The position numbers and the translations under genes are program-made. This document shows, one piece after another, positions 1-39,149 of a stretch of DNA of 64,000 nucleotides (positions within the stretch are counted from its first letter, which is position 1; each line of letters starts with the position of its first letter). Source of the stretch: Apoda limacodes (lineage: Eukaryota > Arthropoda > Insecta > Lepidoptera > Limacodidae). Under the pieces are notes generated by a model, which was not told where the DNA came from, made no database searches, and saw only the letters and a program-made list of their open reading frames with translations. The stretch spans positions 20,615,908 through 20,679,907 of the forward strand of contig OX291541.1 in the NCBI GenBank assembly GCA_946406115.1. Direction: 5' to 3'.

Positions 1-203
1 GCATGGCCAAATCCTAAACCATGAGGAATAGCGAAAAGTACTCAAAGGAGTCACGGGCCCGATTTTAAAGAAAACTAAGACTGCATTATTGGATTTTTGA
101 AAATCAATAATCCTAGCCAGGAATCGAACCCATTGATTTGAAAAAAAAACACAGACCTTATTATTACATCATTTGATAGTGTCGCTGTAAGGGACGAATT
201 CTG

Positions 204-892
204 GGAAGTAATGACATACGGGAAACTTAAGGAAAGTGTTGGATTTTAATAAACTGCTTCATACTTTAACGTAATACCTACATTCCTGTGGTTCGAAATG
301 GTGCACAATATTTTTTTCAACACACATACGCATCGAAGTCATCTTCACAACATTATGTTCTTATTTAAATTTTCTATTATCTTTTCACAGTAAAAGAAAA
401 AAAAACGGCCAAGTGCGAGTCGGACTCGCGCACCAAGGGTTCTGTACCGACCACCATTTACGTAATTTACAAACACAAACAAATATTATTGGTCACCCAT
501 CCAGTTGCTGAAAAAGCCCGACGTTGCCTTACTTTGAATATCGTTTTCAAAAAACAAATGTGTTACTATTTCGATTAATATAGATGGCGCTGTGTGCAGA
601 GCAGCGAGGTCACCGGATGTTACCCCTTTAGATTATTTATTCTGGAAGTGTATGTAAGAAACGAAATCTACAAAGACAAATATAATGCAATTGAGGACTT
701 AAAATGATCTTTGGAAAATATTCTAAACTAAATATTGAAACGTCGAGTCCAGCTATGTATTGAGAACAATATCATCATTTCGAACAATTAATCAGTTAAG
801 GTTTATTAGCTATAGGTAATCTAAGACAAATGTAAAAGTAATTTGTTAAAAATCCAACACTTTCCATAAGTTTCCCGTATGTCATTACTTCC
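204..892 (+). mobile_element. Inverted-repeat element with a mariner-type transposase remnant
   Basis: Positions 204-247 and 849-892 are near-perfect inverted copies of about 44 bases (core GACATACGGGAAACTTA). Between them at 610-657 the plus strand reads SPDVTPLDYLFWKCM before a stop, resembling the third catalytic Asp region (SPDLTPxDFFLW) of mariner-family transposases. The rest of the transposase is decayed. A 5S-derived SINE sits inside. It is a relic, not an active gene. Confidence 0.7.
404..572 (-). mobile_element. 5S rRNA-derived SINE (SINE3 type), minus strand
   Basis: Read on the minus strand it has a 5S-like internal promoter segment (near 498-535: CAACGTCGGGCTT, then CAACTGGATGGGTGACC) and ends with the tail GAGTCCGACTCGCACTTGG (near 408-430). 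Fuller copies lie at 28738-29057 and 28511-28690. Confidence 0.7.
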
Positions 893-1262
893 ACGTCGCT
901 TACTTACTACTTCCTTTTACATCTACGTCACTTACTACTTATTTTTACGTCCACGTCACTTACTTACTACTTACTTTTACTTGTACGTCACTTATAACTT
1001 ACTTGTACGTCCACGTCCCTGTACTCACTACTTACTTATACATACACGTCACTTATTACTTACTTGTACGTCCACGTCCCTGTGCTCACTACTTACTTAT
1101 ACATCCACGTCACTATAACTTACTTATATGTCCACGTCCCTGTACTCACTACTTACTTATACGTCCACGTCACTTGCTTCTTACTTGTAAGTCCACGTCA
1201 CATATTACTTACTTGTACGTCCACCTGATTACTTGTATGTCCACGTGACTAACTTACTATTA
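885..1262. repeat. Minisatellite of degenerate units of about 30 bases (ACTTACTACTTACTT with CGTCCACGTC)
   Basis: Twelve or so degenerate units alternate CTTACTTxTACGTCCACGTC with ACTTACTACTTACTT, some forming a higher-order unit of about 60 bases with CCCTGTACTCACT. It starts at the right inverted repeat of the 204-892 element. The open frames read through it are repeat translations, not genes. Confidence 0.9.
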
Positions 1263-1429
1263 ACTTACACGTTTAAAACATATGAGAAGTTGGTGTGACG
1301 ACGAGGTCTATTTAACTTGTTTCTTTTTCAGATAAGCATCTTCCAAATTTATTTCTGTGCTGTAGTTAAATACAGTTGGTATACTATATCTCAGGGCACA
1401 CTTCAAAGTATATGTATAGCACTTTATGC

Positions 1430-1580
1430 AGAATTGCCACTCGCTCTATAGTGTCTGACCTCACCTCCCCTCTATAACGATCCTATTGCTAGTGAAAAAC
1501 TAGCACACATTTGCAACTAGCACACATTTGCGCGTATCACACGTCTTTTCTGTTTTGTAATGTTAGTAGTCACGAATAAC
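1430..1580 (+). repeat. Short dispersed repeat containing CACACATTTGCGCGTA
   Basis: The motif CACACATTTGCGCGTA, followed by an ACG-rich stretch and a TGTTAGTAGTCAC-like segment, recurs at about 9830-9970, 10140-10370, 17440-17520 and, reversed, 23070-23210. Here the core is doubled (1502-1518 and 1519-1540). I do not recognise the family. Confidence 0.6.
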
Positions 1581-4024
1581 ACAATAATTACTTGATAACG
1601 GTTTTTTTTGGAATTAAAAGAAAAAATAAGGAAACTAAGTAAACAAGGTTCGAAGAAGAGAAGAGATGAGATGTACTTTCAAACATTTCACCCCCAAGAC
1701 TGCGAGACTACTAAAACTACCAAAAAATAGTTTTTAATAGACTTTATTGTTGTTGTTTTCACAAAAATATATTTAAATATACTGAGAATAAATCCATTTT
1801 ATATACAATATTATACAAATTATATTTCGATTTAAAAGCAAAATAAAGAAAACATTATTGACATTGACAACAGAATTATTTTTACAATTTTTTGGCATTT
1901 TTATTACCTTTTTTTGGACTTACTTGAAAGTTGTTAATAACGCGCTATAAATTACGAGACGAAGTTGGTATATCAAGGTTGATACATACAGTCCAAAGCC
2001 TACTATAAAAAAAAACAATGTGAAAAAGACACTTAATTGAGTAAAGAAATTTTTTCACAAGCTCTCACAGGTAAATAAAGAATTCATTGAAAATTATGAA
2101 TATTATTTTTTATTATTTGCAACCTGAATTTGCAGATTAACAAAAAAATAATTCGATACAATTAAGTTTTTTTCAAATTCATTGAACACTAAATTAAATA
2201 ACCTCAAATGTAAAATCCAAAATTTTGCAAAGACTAAAAAGTAACATGCATTGTTATACAAAAACCAATATATACAATATTTATAACCAAAACGTAAATA
2301 ACATATTTTAACAGCAAAATTAGAACAAGTTTTGGCACATTTTTTTTTAAATACTTAATTTAAAAATAAAATCTTTATAATTCATTGTACACAATCCAGG
2401 TACATAGTGTAAGTAAAACAATTAGTCACAAAAAAAAATGAGGCTATCAAAAGAAATTTAGTTTACAATTTACAATAAACGTATTAATAATAAAGCTATA
2501 ACGAACCTATTCAAAGACTAGCTTGAAAATTAAAAAACAAAAGACTTTACAAGTCGTAACAAACCTAGAAGCGTTATAGCTTCTGATATAAATTGGTACC
2601 ATTAATTTTTACACAAAAAAAAATGCTTTCAACAACAATTTATACAATTTTATTACATTAAGTCCATGCACTGATAATTTTTATGACCGTTTTCCTGTTC
2701 TTGTTTTCTGTGCAGTAACAGTTACACTCTAGTCTTTAATATGTGCGTATGTGTGTGTCATCTTATATGTATATTTTATAGTTTGTAAAGAGTTAATATA
2801 ACAAAAATCGTAATTATTTTATTAAGTTATAATTCAATTGCTCACTAGCTCATTTTCGTTTTATTATATTACTACTACTTGAACCTGATTTTACAAAAAA
2901 AATATAAAAAATTATAACATAGAAAAGATTGACTAAATAACCATAATACCTTTTCAGAGCTTATTTTAAAAAGCTTGACTAAATAACCATAATACCTTTT
3001 CAGAGCTAATTTTAAAAAGAATTTCTATTGACTGACAAAACCTAATTGGTGCATAGAAAATGATATATATTTTTCTACGACCATAAAAGTTTCAGCTAAG
3101 TTTCACGTTGAATTTCTCTACTGCAGCAGCCTAATGTGATGCAAATTAAGAACAAAACGAAAAAAAAAAGTTTTCAAATTCCACAACTATTTTAATTGAA
3201 ATACTTCTTAACTTGTACTGTGTCACATAAGCTGACACACACGAACACACATGTACAACCAATCAAACGAGTTGCTGGTGTGCACACACACATAGAGCGT
3301 AAGCGTAACATACAAAAGTAGCTATATTAAAAATCGTAGTTACTATATTATCCATTGACTAGTTGCAAAGAAATATTTAAGTAATCTAATTAATAAATGT
3401 TCCCTATGCAATATTTAGATCTAATAAAAAGTGTTTTCTCAACATGCAAAATGATCTGGATGTTTGACTGACGATATTTAACATGATTGCTAGATTTAAC
3501 CTTAACAACACAATATATCTACAGCGTTGTGTTCTGTTAGCTAATAGCTAGAATACTACAACGATATTTCACATCATATGCAAGTAACTAGAAATGAATA
3601 AAGGTTTTTAGAAGAAATACTAATTTATAACACTAAATTTTGCGGAATTTGTGCGCAATGCATTGAATGTTGTAGTATGTCATTTTTCTCTCTACATTAA
3701 GAGTCTGCAAAATTTGTGCGAATTGTAACCTTTATTCTTTAGGTATCGTAGTCATCTAAAACTAGTCCCAAATTTGCTTTTACGGACGGATCTACGCTAT
3801 CTTTCCTAAATTTAACATTCAAACTACAATTTTAAACATCCTATTAGCAATAGCTATAAGATATAGATATTACAAAATGCGATCATAATAGGAGGTAAGA
3901 GTAAATTTTAACCACAGCCTAACCATTCATTTTATCCATACAGTCAATCATAGCCTTTGATAAAACCGATAACGTCGTAACAGTGACGGCGCGCGACAGC
4001 ACCCGACTAGCAATTAGGGTTTTT
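1581..4024. other. AT-rich intergenic DNA, no gene seen
   Basis: Very AT-rich with many homopolymer runs. Short open frames are scattered and show no family signature. The only clear structure is the direct duplication at 2929-3019. Confidence 0.7.
2929..3019. repeat. 46-base direct tandem duplication
   Basis: Two adjacent copies (2929-2974 and 2975-3019) starting TTGACTAAATAACC differ at about one base in the overlap (TTATTTT versus TAATTTT). High identity suggests a recent local duplication. Confidence 0.9.
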
Positions 4025-4555
4025 TTTGTATGGTAACTAGTACAATCGAAGTTTTATTGGAGTTGCTAGAGTGTGTCTCTCTTAAAGTGTCTCTGCGTTG
4101 GTGGCATGTGTGTCAGGTCGTTACGTTCCCTAAAACATGGTTGAGCGAAGCGATGGCTGAATCATGTGTCGTACTCGTGAACGGGTGTCGCCTGTGGAGA
4201 CTGGTCTGCTCTTGCAAACTTCTTTGTATTCTTAGTATTTAGTCTTACTTTTTTGTTTTGTTTATCAATACTGTAAGACATTGATTATTTCTAAGTGATG
4301 AAGTTGTGCTTGTGCTTTACATTTCATGTTTTTATGTTTGTAATGGCAAGTGTCCATCTATGATTTTCCAATATTTTAAGTGGACGCTGTAAGAGAAAAG
4401 GAGAAAAGAAATACCCTTGCTGAGTTGCTTGCCGGTTTCTCAGTACTAGGTCTCCCGCCCTATAGACTTACGAACCGATAGCGTAGTGACATTCATAAGT
4501 GCTCAATTATTGTAGCCTAAATTGAATAAATGATATTGATTAATTGATTGATTGT
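4025..4555 (+). mobile_element. LINE 3' end (non-coding tail fragment)
   Basis: Positions 4030-4250 match 55540-55756 closely (shared CAATCGAAGTTTTATTGG, ACATGGTTGAGCGAAGC, CTGCTCTTGCAAACTTC). The downstream end carries TTGAATAAATGATATTGA followed by an (ATTG)n-like run, typical of a LINE 3' terminus. No coding part remains. Confidence 0.65.
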
Positions 4556-5565
4556 TGGCAAAAGCTAGTCGAGAGCGCCCCCGCTCCCCTCTCGCCGTGC
4601 ACCGCACCTCACGATTGGTCTAGAATCTAGACGCCTCTGATGGCCGACTATAATATGAATGAAATGATTGTTTATATAATTTTTACGCTGTTTTTCAGAA
4701 TATTTATAATTAGACTTGTTTTGTCTACATTCATCGCATGTCTTGTTTTTTTAGTAGGTCGTTAACCGTTTTTTTTCTCGATGAATATGATTTTATTTAG
4801 TAATATATATTTTTTTATATATATAATATAAGCCTTCGAGGAGTATCCTAGTTCGATCTAAACTTACATTCTATATTAAAACTAAGTTATTATCACATTT
4901 TATAGTCGTGAAATCGATTTGGTTCGATAACGATTCCGTAACATCATAATTTTGAGCCATTTTCAAAAATATACTATAACTTTATATATATATATATATT
5001 ATTTGATTATTTATAAGCAACAAGGAACTGTTGAAAAAAATACACGTATATGTATATATATATATACATATTAGGTGGTATTTTATTTAAAAAGATATGT
5101 AAGCTTTGCTGTGGTGTACGTCATTTGGTTTTTTTTTTCAATTTCATGGGGTTAAAGAGGGGTTATTTTCAGGCAAGAAGACTTGTTCGATATCCCGATT
5201 CTGCCAAGTATAAGTTAAAAGGCACTTTATTTTTTAATTTTTTTTTAAAAACTGTTGTAAAGCAGCAGTATCATTTATTATTTCAAAATCATTCATATCA
5301 TAAAAAAATTTAATATGTAAAATAAAATAAAAAATTTAAGCGCACGCCTTCAGAAGGGCCCTTAATTTTATAACTTATTAGTTCATATATAGAATATTAT
5401 AAACGTGTTTGACAAAGTTATTTCAATAATAAGAATTTTAAGAATTGAATTAAGTCATAATAGTATATTTCGTACCGAGTACAAAATGACACTTTTTCTT
5501 ACTCGAGGGAAGGAGCTACTTTTGATGTGGTAAGAAACCCATTTTGTTCTCAGGACAAACGTTAC
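4556..5565. other. Intergenic DNA with a TA microsatellite, no gene seen
   Basis: A short GC-rich patch at 4570-4640 is followed by AT-rich sequence with (TA)n runs near 4806-4830, 4983-5000 and 5048-5070. The reading frame at 5050-5313 is a translation of low-complexity sequence. Confidence 0.6.
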
Positions 5566-5850
5566 TTTTTCTACTACCTGAAAGTCCAATATAGTAAAAA
5601 ATAGGGAGATATTTATTATAAAAAAAAAACCAAAAAATTATATTTTATTAGAATAAATGCGGCGCGGCACGATCATTCTCGTCGGTCTATCTGCCGCCTG
5701 CTGGTGACGTCATATTTCTGGCCACGTCGAATATGAAATGCAATTTCGTACCGTTTTTCGAACTGACCTGGGAGTTTTTTCGGACTGGAGTCTTAGTTCG
5801 ATTTTCGATGTATGGAACTTTGGAACTTTTTATTGCAGGTAGTAGAAAAA
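5566..5850. mobile_element. Short element with 15-base perfect inverted ends (MITE-like)
   Basis: TTTTTCTACTACCTG at 5566-5580 is exactly inverted at 5836-5850. The interior is unusually GC-rich for the area (GCGGCGCGGC near 5661) and has no coding potential. No target duplication was identified, so the class is open. Confidence 0.5.
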
Positions 5851-6565
5851 ATTTCTAACTCTTCAAACACTTATTTTCTGAGATATTGCATTTATGTCCC
5901 AAAATGGGTCAAAATTGACCTGAAGACCGTATGAAGTTAAGTCGAGAAATCTCAAAATCCATCCCTTCCTATTATTATTTTGGTATAATTGTCACATTTT
6001 GATTTCACAATTATTTAAAACTTCCATATCTTGATTTTTTTATAACAGAATTTTATAATTTATATATGTGCATACTATTGCACTTAATACCCGTTTAACA
6101 GAAATAAAATCACGAAGAAGAAAATATTATGATACTACGAATTTATTTTATTCTAATTATTTATATATTTCACCATTGTAGCTACCTCAATTAAAACTCT
6201 TTCAAAAACCAACTAAAAAATGCATTTTCCTTGATAAGTAAATAACATTATAGTTATAATTTTTCTTGGAAAAGCCGTCGCAATTAAAAACTCTCACCAA
6301 AATACATGTTTTATACACAATTGCAAACTGAAACCGTAAAATATAAAATGGCACAATTTTATGCTTCATCTGACATAACTTTAAATAAAATAATAAAAAA
6401 AACTCTTCGATGCAACTTACTATTCCAAAGCCTCAAGGAGTCGAATAGTCGGTTCGAATCCCACTGTGTCAGTCAGACTTTTTGTCGATCTTAACATAGG
6501 TACTTTTTAAAATTCGTTGCTATTTGTTTTCAACGAAAAATTTCAATTGAACAATTTTGTGAGTT
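5851..6565. other. Downstream flank of fem-1b, likely holding its 3' UTR
   Basis: AT-rich, no gene. At 6430-6480 there is a tRNA-like B box (GGTTCGAATCCC) preceded by AGTCGAATAGTC, probably a tRNA-derived SINE scrap. TTTATTTTATT at about 6143-6153 could give AATAAA on the minus strand. Confidence 0.4.
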
Positions 6566-34856
<28,291 letters not shown>

Positions 34857-36854
34857 ATTTCTTCAATAAGTCGATAGTCATTCAATAAATTAACACAAGT
34901 AACTAGCAGATGCCGAGGCGCAATCTTTCTAGTTATATAAACAATTATTTTGGCCAATTTCACAATGAAAAGCTCTCCAAATTTTCAGAAGTTTATGAGC
35001 CAACCAAATTTTGCCAATCGCGATAAATGACAATAAACAACTAAACACAGTGTTGCAAAAAATCTATATCCTATCTATCTATGGTAAGGTTTTATTATAC
35101 CATAGATTAATATTTGAATACTGGAAATATTATACTTTGCCTTTTGCGAGCTCAGCACATCTATCACGTTCCTTCTGAGCCGCGTTGCAATTGAATTGTA
35201 AAACCTCATTTTAGCACCAACTACCCGTTCCGTCTAAGCGCATCTAATAATTTTAGAGGTGCTATTATTGCTTAAACGAAACGCGTTTCGCGTAATTTTT
35301 TGACAGTATCGTTTTTGTATATGTTTGAGTATATTTTTTTTTTTTGTAATTAATAACAAAGATATAGAGTTCATCACGTGAAAATAAACTATTCTTAAAG
35401 GATTCACTTTTACATTTGACAGCTGTCAAAGAGGCAGCGCAAAATACCTACCTCCCGACAAGGGTTTTTGGTAGCAACATTTCGTAGCAAAATCGCTTCA
35501 ACGAAACGTTAAAAGTCAACATTAGATTTTACTATGATTTTGCTACCAAAAGTTTAAAACGCAAACCGCTAGCAATTTATGCTAAAACGTTGTTTGATGG
35601 AACACCCTATTTATTACATGGATTTTAGTTTTATACATGACTTTAATCTATAGCATGGAAATAATTTTCAAAGTTCTACAAAAAATTGTAAGGAAAATCT
35701 ACCATACATTATGTTGAGAAAAAACACCAAAAGTTGCAGTAATAACTACAAAATTAGAAGTACTATAGGTATATACTTACCTACTTACTACTCTTAGGAA
35801 GGGGATATAAGAAACAGTTCAATTGGGAAAAGAAAATACTATTAATAAGTAGGTACCATAGTGTAACACGGCCCCGAAGCCATAAGCAGGCGTTTTCCTT
35901 ATGTCAAAGTACAAGAAAGTAAAAAAATAGCATCCTATGGAACTGTTCTGGCTACATTACATTACTCTATTCATGGAGAACATATAATATTGTTCTCCAT
36001 GAATAGAGATTTTATTTAAGTATAAAATCTTAATATTTATAATACATACTTGTATTTGCCAACTGTGGACGAGGAACGTCTATGATGATCGCACCGAAAC
36101 GTATAGGACAGAAATGTGAACTGTAATAAAATAGTCTATATCGTCTTTCCTTAATATAACCCTACAGGATTTCATTAAGGGGGAGGGGGGGGGGATTGTC
36201 ACTATTTGTGACAAAGCCGGCGAATGACCTGCACTTCTATGCCTAGCTTTTGGTAAGCCGGAAGTAAGAAAATTTGAAAGATGCATGGAGAAGATGCATA
36301 AAACCGCATCTAATTGTAGCCGAGCGACATATAGGGGGCAGGTTAACAAAACCGGCGCTCTCTTCTTTTTCCATTAAGTAGTAGCTCACGACTCAGGTGT
36401 GATAACACCGTAATTCGGTTGTGTGTGTATAGACCTCATCTAGATATATTGAATCAAGCTATGGACGTTTTGTTTGTCTTGGTTTATTTACCAGCCCACT
36501 GGAGTTAATCTAGCAACTGAATCGAAAATCACCAACTTACCACTACGGTTAACAAAAGTGGTATAAAAAAATTTACTATTTAAACCCATTATTTCACTAC
36601 TAATGTGTCGAAAAGTAGCTTTCTATTCAACTGTATAGGCTAAATTTGCCAAAAGATAGTGTTGTTCTCCCTGAATACAGATATTACCAAATGAATGTGT
36701 TAATGTTTTTTTGTATTTCGAGCCATAACTAAAGAATGATGAATTAACTATATAAGTCGTTCACCTCAAACTAAATTCTCCTGATATTCCATTTTTTCCC
36801 ATAATGACAAACTTTAATTACCTTCACACTTCGTTAAATAACATTTAAAGAGGC
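34857..36854. other. Upstream region of fem-1b, promoter presumably here
   Basis: No coding signal. The promoter and 5' UTR of fem-1b should lie just above 34856, but no TATA box or initiator can be defended by eye. A perfect hairpin lies at 35965-36008 and a G run at 36181-36194. Confidence 0.4.
35965..36008. repeat. Perfect 17-base inverted repeat with 10-base AT loop
   Basis: CTCTATTCATGGAGAAC at 35965-35981 is exactly inverted at 35992-36008 around ATATAATATT. A loosely related GTTGTTCTCCCTGAATACAG occurs at about 36662. It may be a MITE scar. Confidence 0.95.
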
Positions 36855-39031
36855 AGGCAGCTGCCCCCCTCCTAGCCGGGCATGGGTTGGCATATTTTCT
36901 GGATAATTAGGTCATTTAAAAAGTACCTATTCGGATCGCCCGCATTTTTTACTATTACTACACTGCACCGACTTGCAACGGCCGTCCGTACAACCTTTCA
37001 CATGTAGAGAGAGAGAGGCAGTTCGTAAGTGTTTTGACGTTGAGTCGTGATGGCCCGCCATTGCTTCAGTAGCGATTTTGTATTGTCGCCACTACAGGAT
37101 CGATATAATACAGATTATTTGCAACAAAACATTTCCTATACATTTTAATGTGTTCGCGAACGGACTAGAATCAACTGGGCGCGCACTACGTGCATTCGCA
37201 GGGCGCACGTTGGTTCCCGCCTATTGTCGGTTTCGACAAAGGCTTTGAGTGCACGCAGTGTAATCTGGACGGCTAACTCGCGGCAGACCTGCCTAGTGCC
37301 CGCAATATTTGAATTGTCAATTGTAATAATGGATGGAGATGACGACTGGGACTTCTTTATACACTGGTGTAATAAAATAATTGAAACACCAATATAGTCA
37401 TGTACACTTCAAAATCAAACGGCTCCATGCCTTGCGCGCTGAACACTGACAGGATTGGGCGTTGTTGACACACGCAGCGTGCGCGCAGACCATCCACATA
37501 CATTCTTGTTGCATTGCATCTTGTGTTGCAAATAATCTGTACCCACCTTAACAGTCAACTGTTCGTCCAACTTTTCTCGAGTAGAGATGTAGTTCCTCAG
37601 TTTTTGATGATGAAAGGTCGTGTTTCTATGAGAGCTAGAAAACTAATATTCATTTTTAAACAGTTCAGACAAGCAGCAGATAGACAACTACTAATTAACA
37701 CATACAAAGCCCTTGTCAGTGCCTACTATCATACTGTATATGTGTTTGGGGCTGTGCAAGTAAAACGTACATTGATGAAGTTAAAAAAGGCACAAAGAGC
37801 AGTACTAAAAGTACTACTCTGCTTACCTCGTTTGTATCCAACTAAATTACTTTATGAAAATGCTAAGGTGCTTACTGTGCGCCAACTTTTTGTTTTTCAA
37901 TGTTTAAAAAGGTATCATACTAAGTATGTTCCGTTGCTACCACAATCATCTAAAAGAGTACAGAAATGTCCTCTACAAAGTGTCAGACCTGCATTTGCTG
38001 CAAGAAATTTCAACTTTATCTCCCCCATTCTTTATAATAAACTGTTGAAAGATCATAAACTTGTTAAAAATTATACTCTAAGACAATTTAAGAAGACTCT
38101 GTTTGACTGGCTCTGTATTCTGAGTTATAACGAAACCGAAATACTGTAAGAAATAAAAGTATGATTTTAATTTTATCTTCTTAGGTCATTTTAATTTTAT
38201 TATTTATTTTGCCTACAGCCTTAACTGTTAAAACTTTTGTATGATCTACTTAAATGTCAGCACTAATTTGTATTCGATTTCTTTTCTATATTACATGGTA
38301 TGGAAGGGAAACTGAAACTAACTACTGTTACTTTATTCTTATTCTTTAATCATTTACTAACCTATAATTTATTTCATATTGTACGAGCAGAGAGCCTGCT
38401 TCTTACGTCACAGGGGACGAAGTCGTCCTAAAGGATGATTTTTACCCAACTGCATTATAATATTATCGTCAGAAAACTGAAGGTGTGAGATTTACTCACT
38501 GTTTAAATTTACTTATGCCATGTCCTTCCCAGTTATCAAGACCTAAAAACATCAGTGCGATTGTAAGCTGTTTCGAGGACATGATATCCCCCGTGGCACT
38601 CCTTTTTGTAGCTTGATAGGTCATTTTTGACGGTTTTGTAGATCTAATTTCGTTGTCGATTCACAAACACATCTCAAACACCTCGACTTATTGCCAGTCA
38701 ACCTTTTTATAGTCCACAGAGGATCTTTCAAGAAAGGCAAGAAGATTTCCAATCTATTAGTGATAATGACCCTCGAAATAGCTTATAAGCTTGGCCAGAT
38801 CTGGCAATAATTTTTGCAGCTGGGTGTTATCTACCGTATTGAAAAATAGGTTCAAAATATAATGTATCAAAATCGAGAGCTGAAGTAGCTTCATGCCTTT
38901 GAAGTATTACCATATAAATAAAAATGGAGTAAAGTGCCTACAATGCCATTTTTGCCGCATGAAAACAACATTTTGTACCAAGTCTGCCCATACAAAGCCC
39001 ACTCCTAGCCCAAAAGCTGGCTACGCCCTTG
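36855..39031 (+). mobile_element. Inverted-repeat DNA transposon D, copy 1 (contains an inserted LINE piece)
   Basis: Matches 48430-50130 in reverse orientation along its length. Shared landmarks are CTAGCCGGGCATGGGTTGGC, CCATTGCTTCAGTAGCGATT, GTCAACTGTTCGTCCAAC and CTCAAACACCTCGAC. The right end is CTGGCTACGCCCTTG (39017-39031); the equivalent left end is eroded here but kept in copy 2. About 0.8 kb from 37590 is a LINE fragment absent from copy 2. No transposase is recognisable, so it is probably non-autonomous. Confidence 0.75.
37575..38149 (+). pseudogene. LINE reverse transcriptase C-terminal fragment inside element D copy 1
   Basis: An open frame reads MRARKLIFIFKQFRQAADRQ, YKALVSAYYHTVYVFGAV, LKKAQRAVLKVLL and LPRLYPTKLLY, the thumb and C-terminal region of a CR1/Jockey-group element. 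Upstream catalytic motifs are absent, so it is 5'-truncated. The frame upstream of about 37575 belongs to the host element D. Confidence 0.8.
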
Positions 39032-39149
39032 TCCGCTAATTCTTAATGCGGCCGCAACACGCTCACGCACTTGCGACAGTGGTAATAGCGGGCCGCCATT
39101 TTGATACTCTGCTTCAAAGTAATTACGAACCTTGATCACTAGTTCTCTC

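Noticed and set aside
885..1262. Regularly spaced repeats that could suggest a CRISPR array
   Set aside because: The units are degenerate and directly adjacent, with no unique spacers, in a clearly eukaryotic context. It is a minisatellite.
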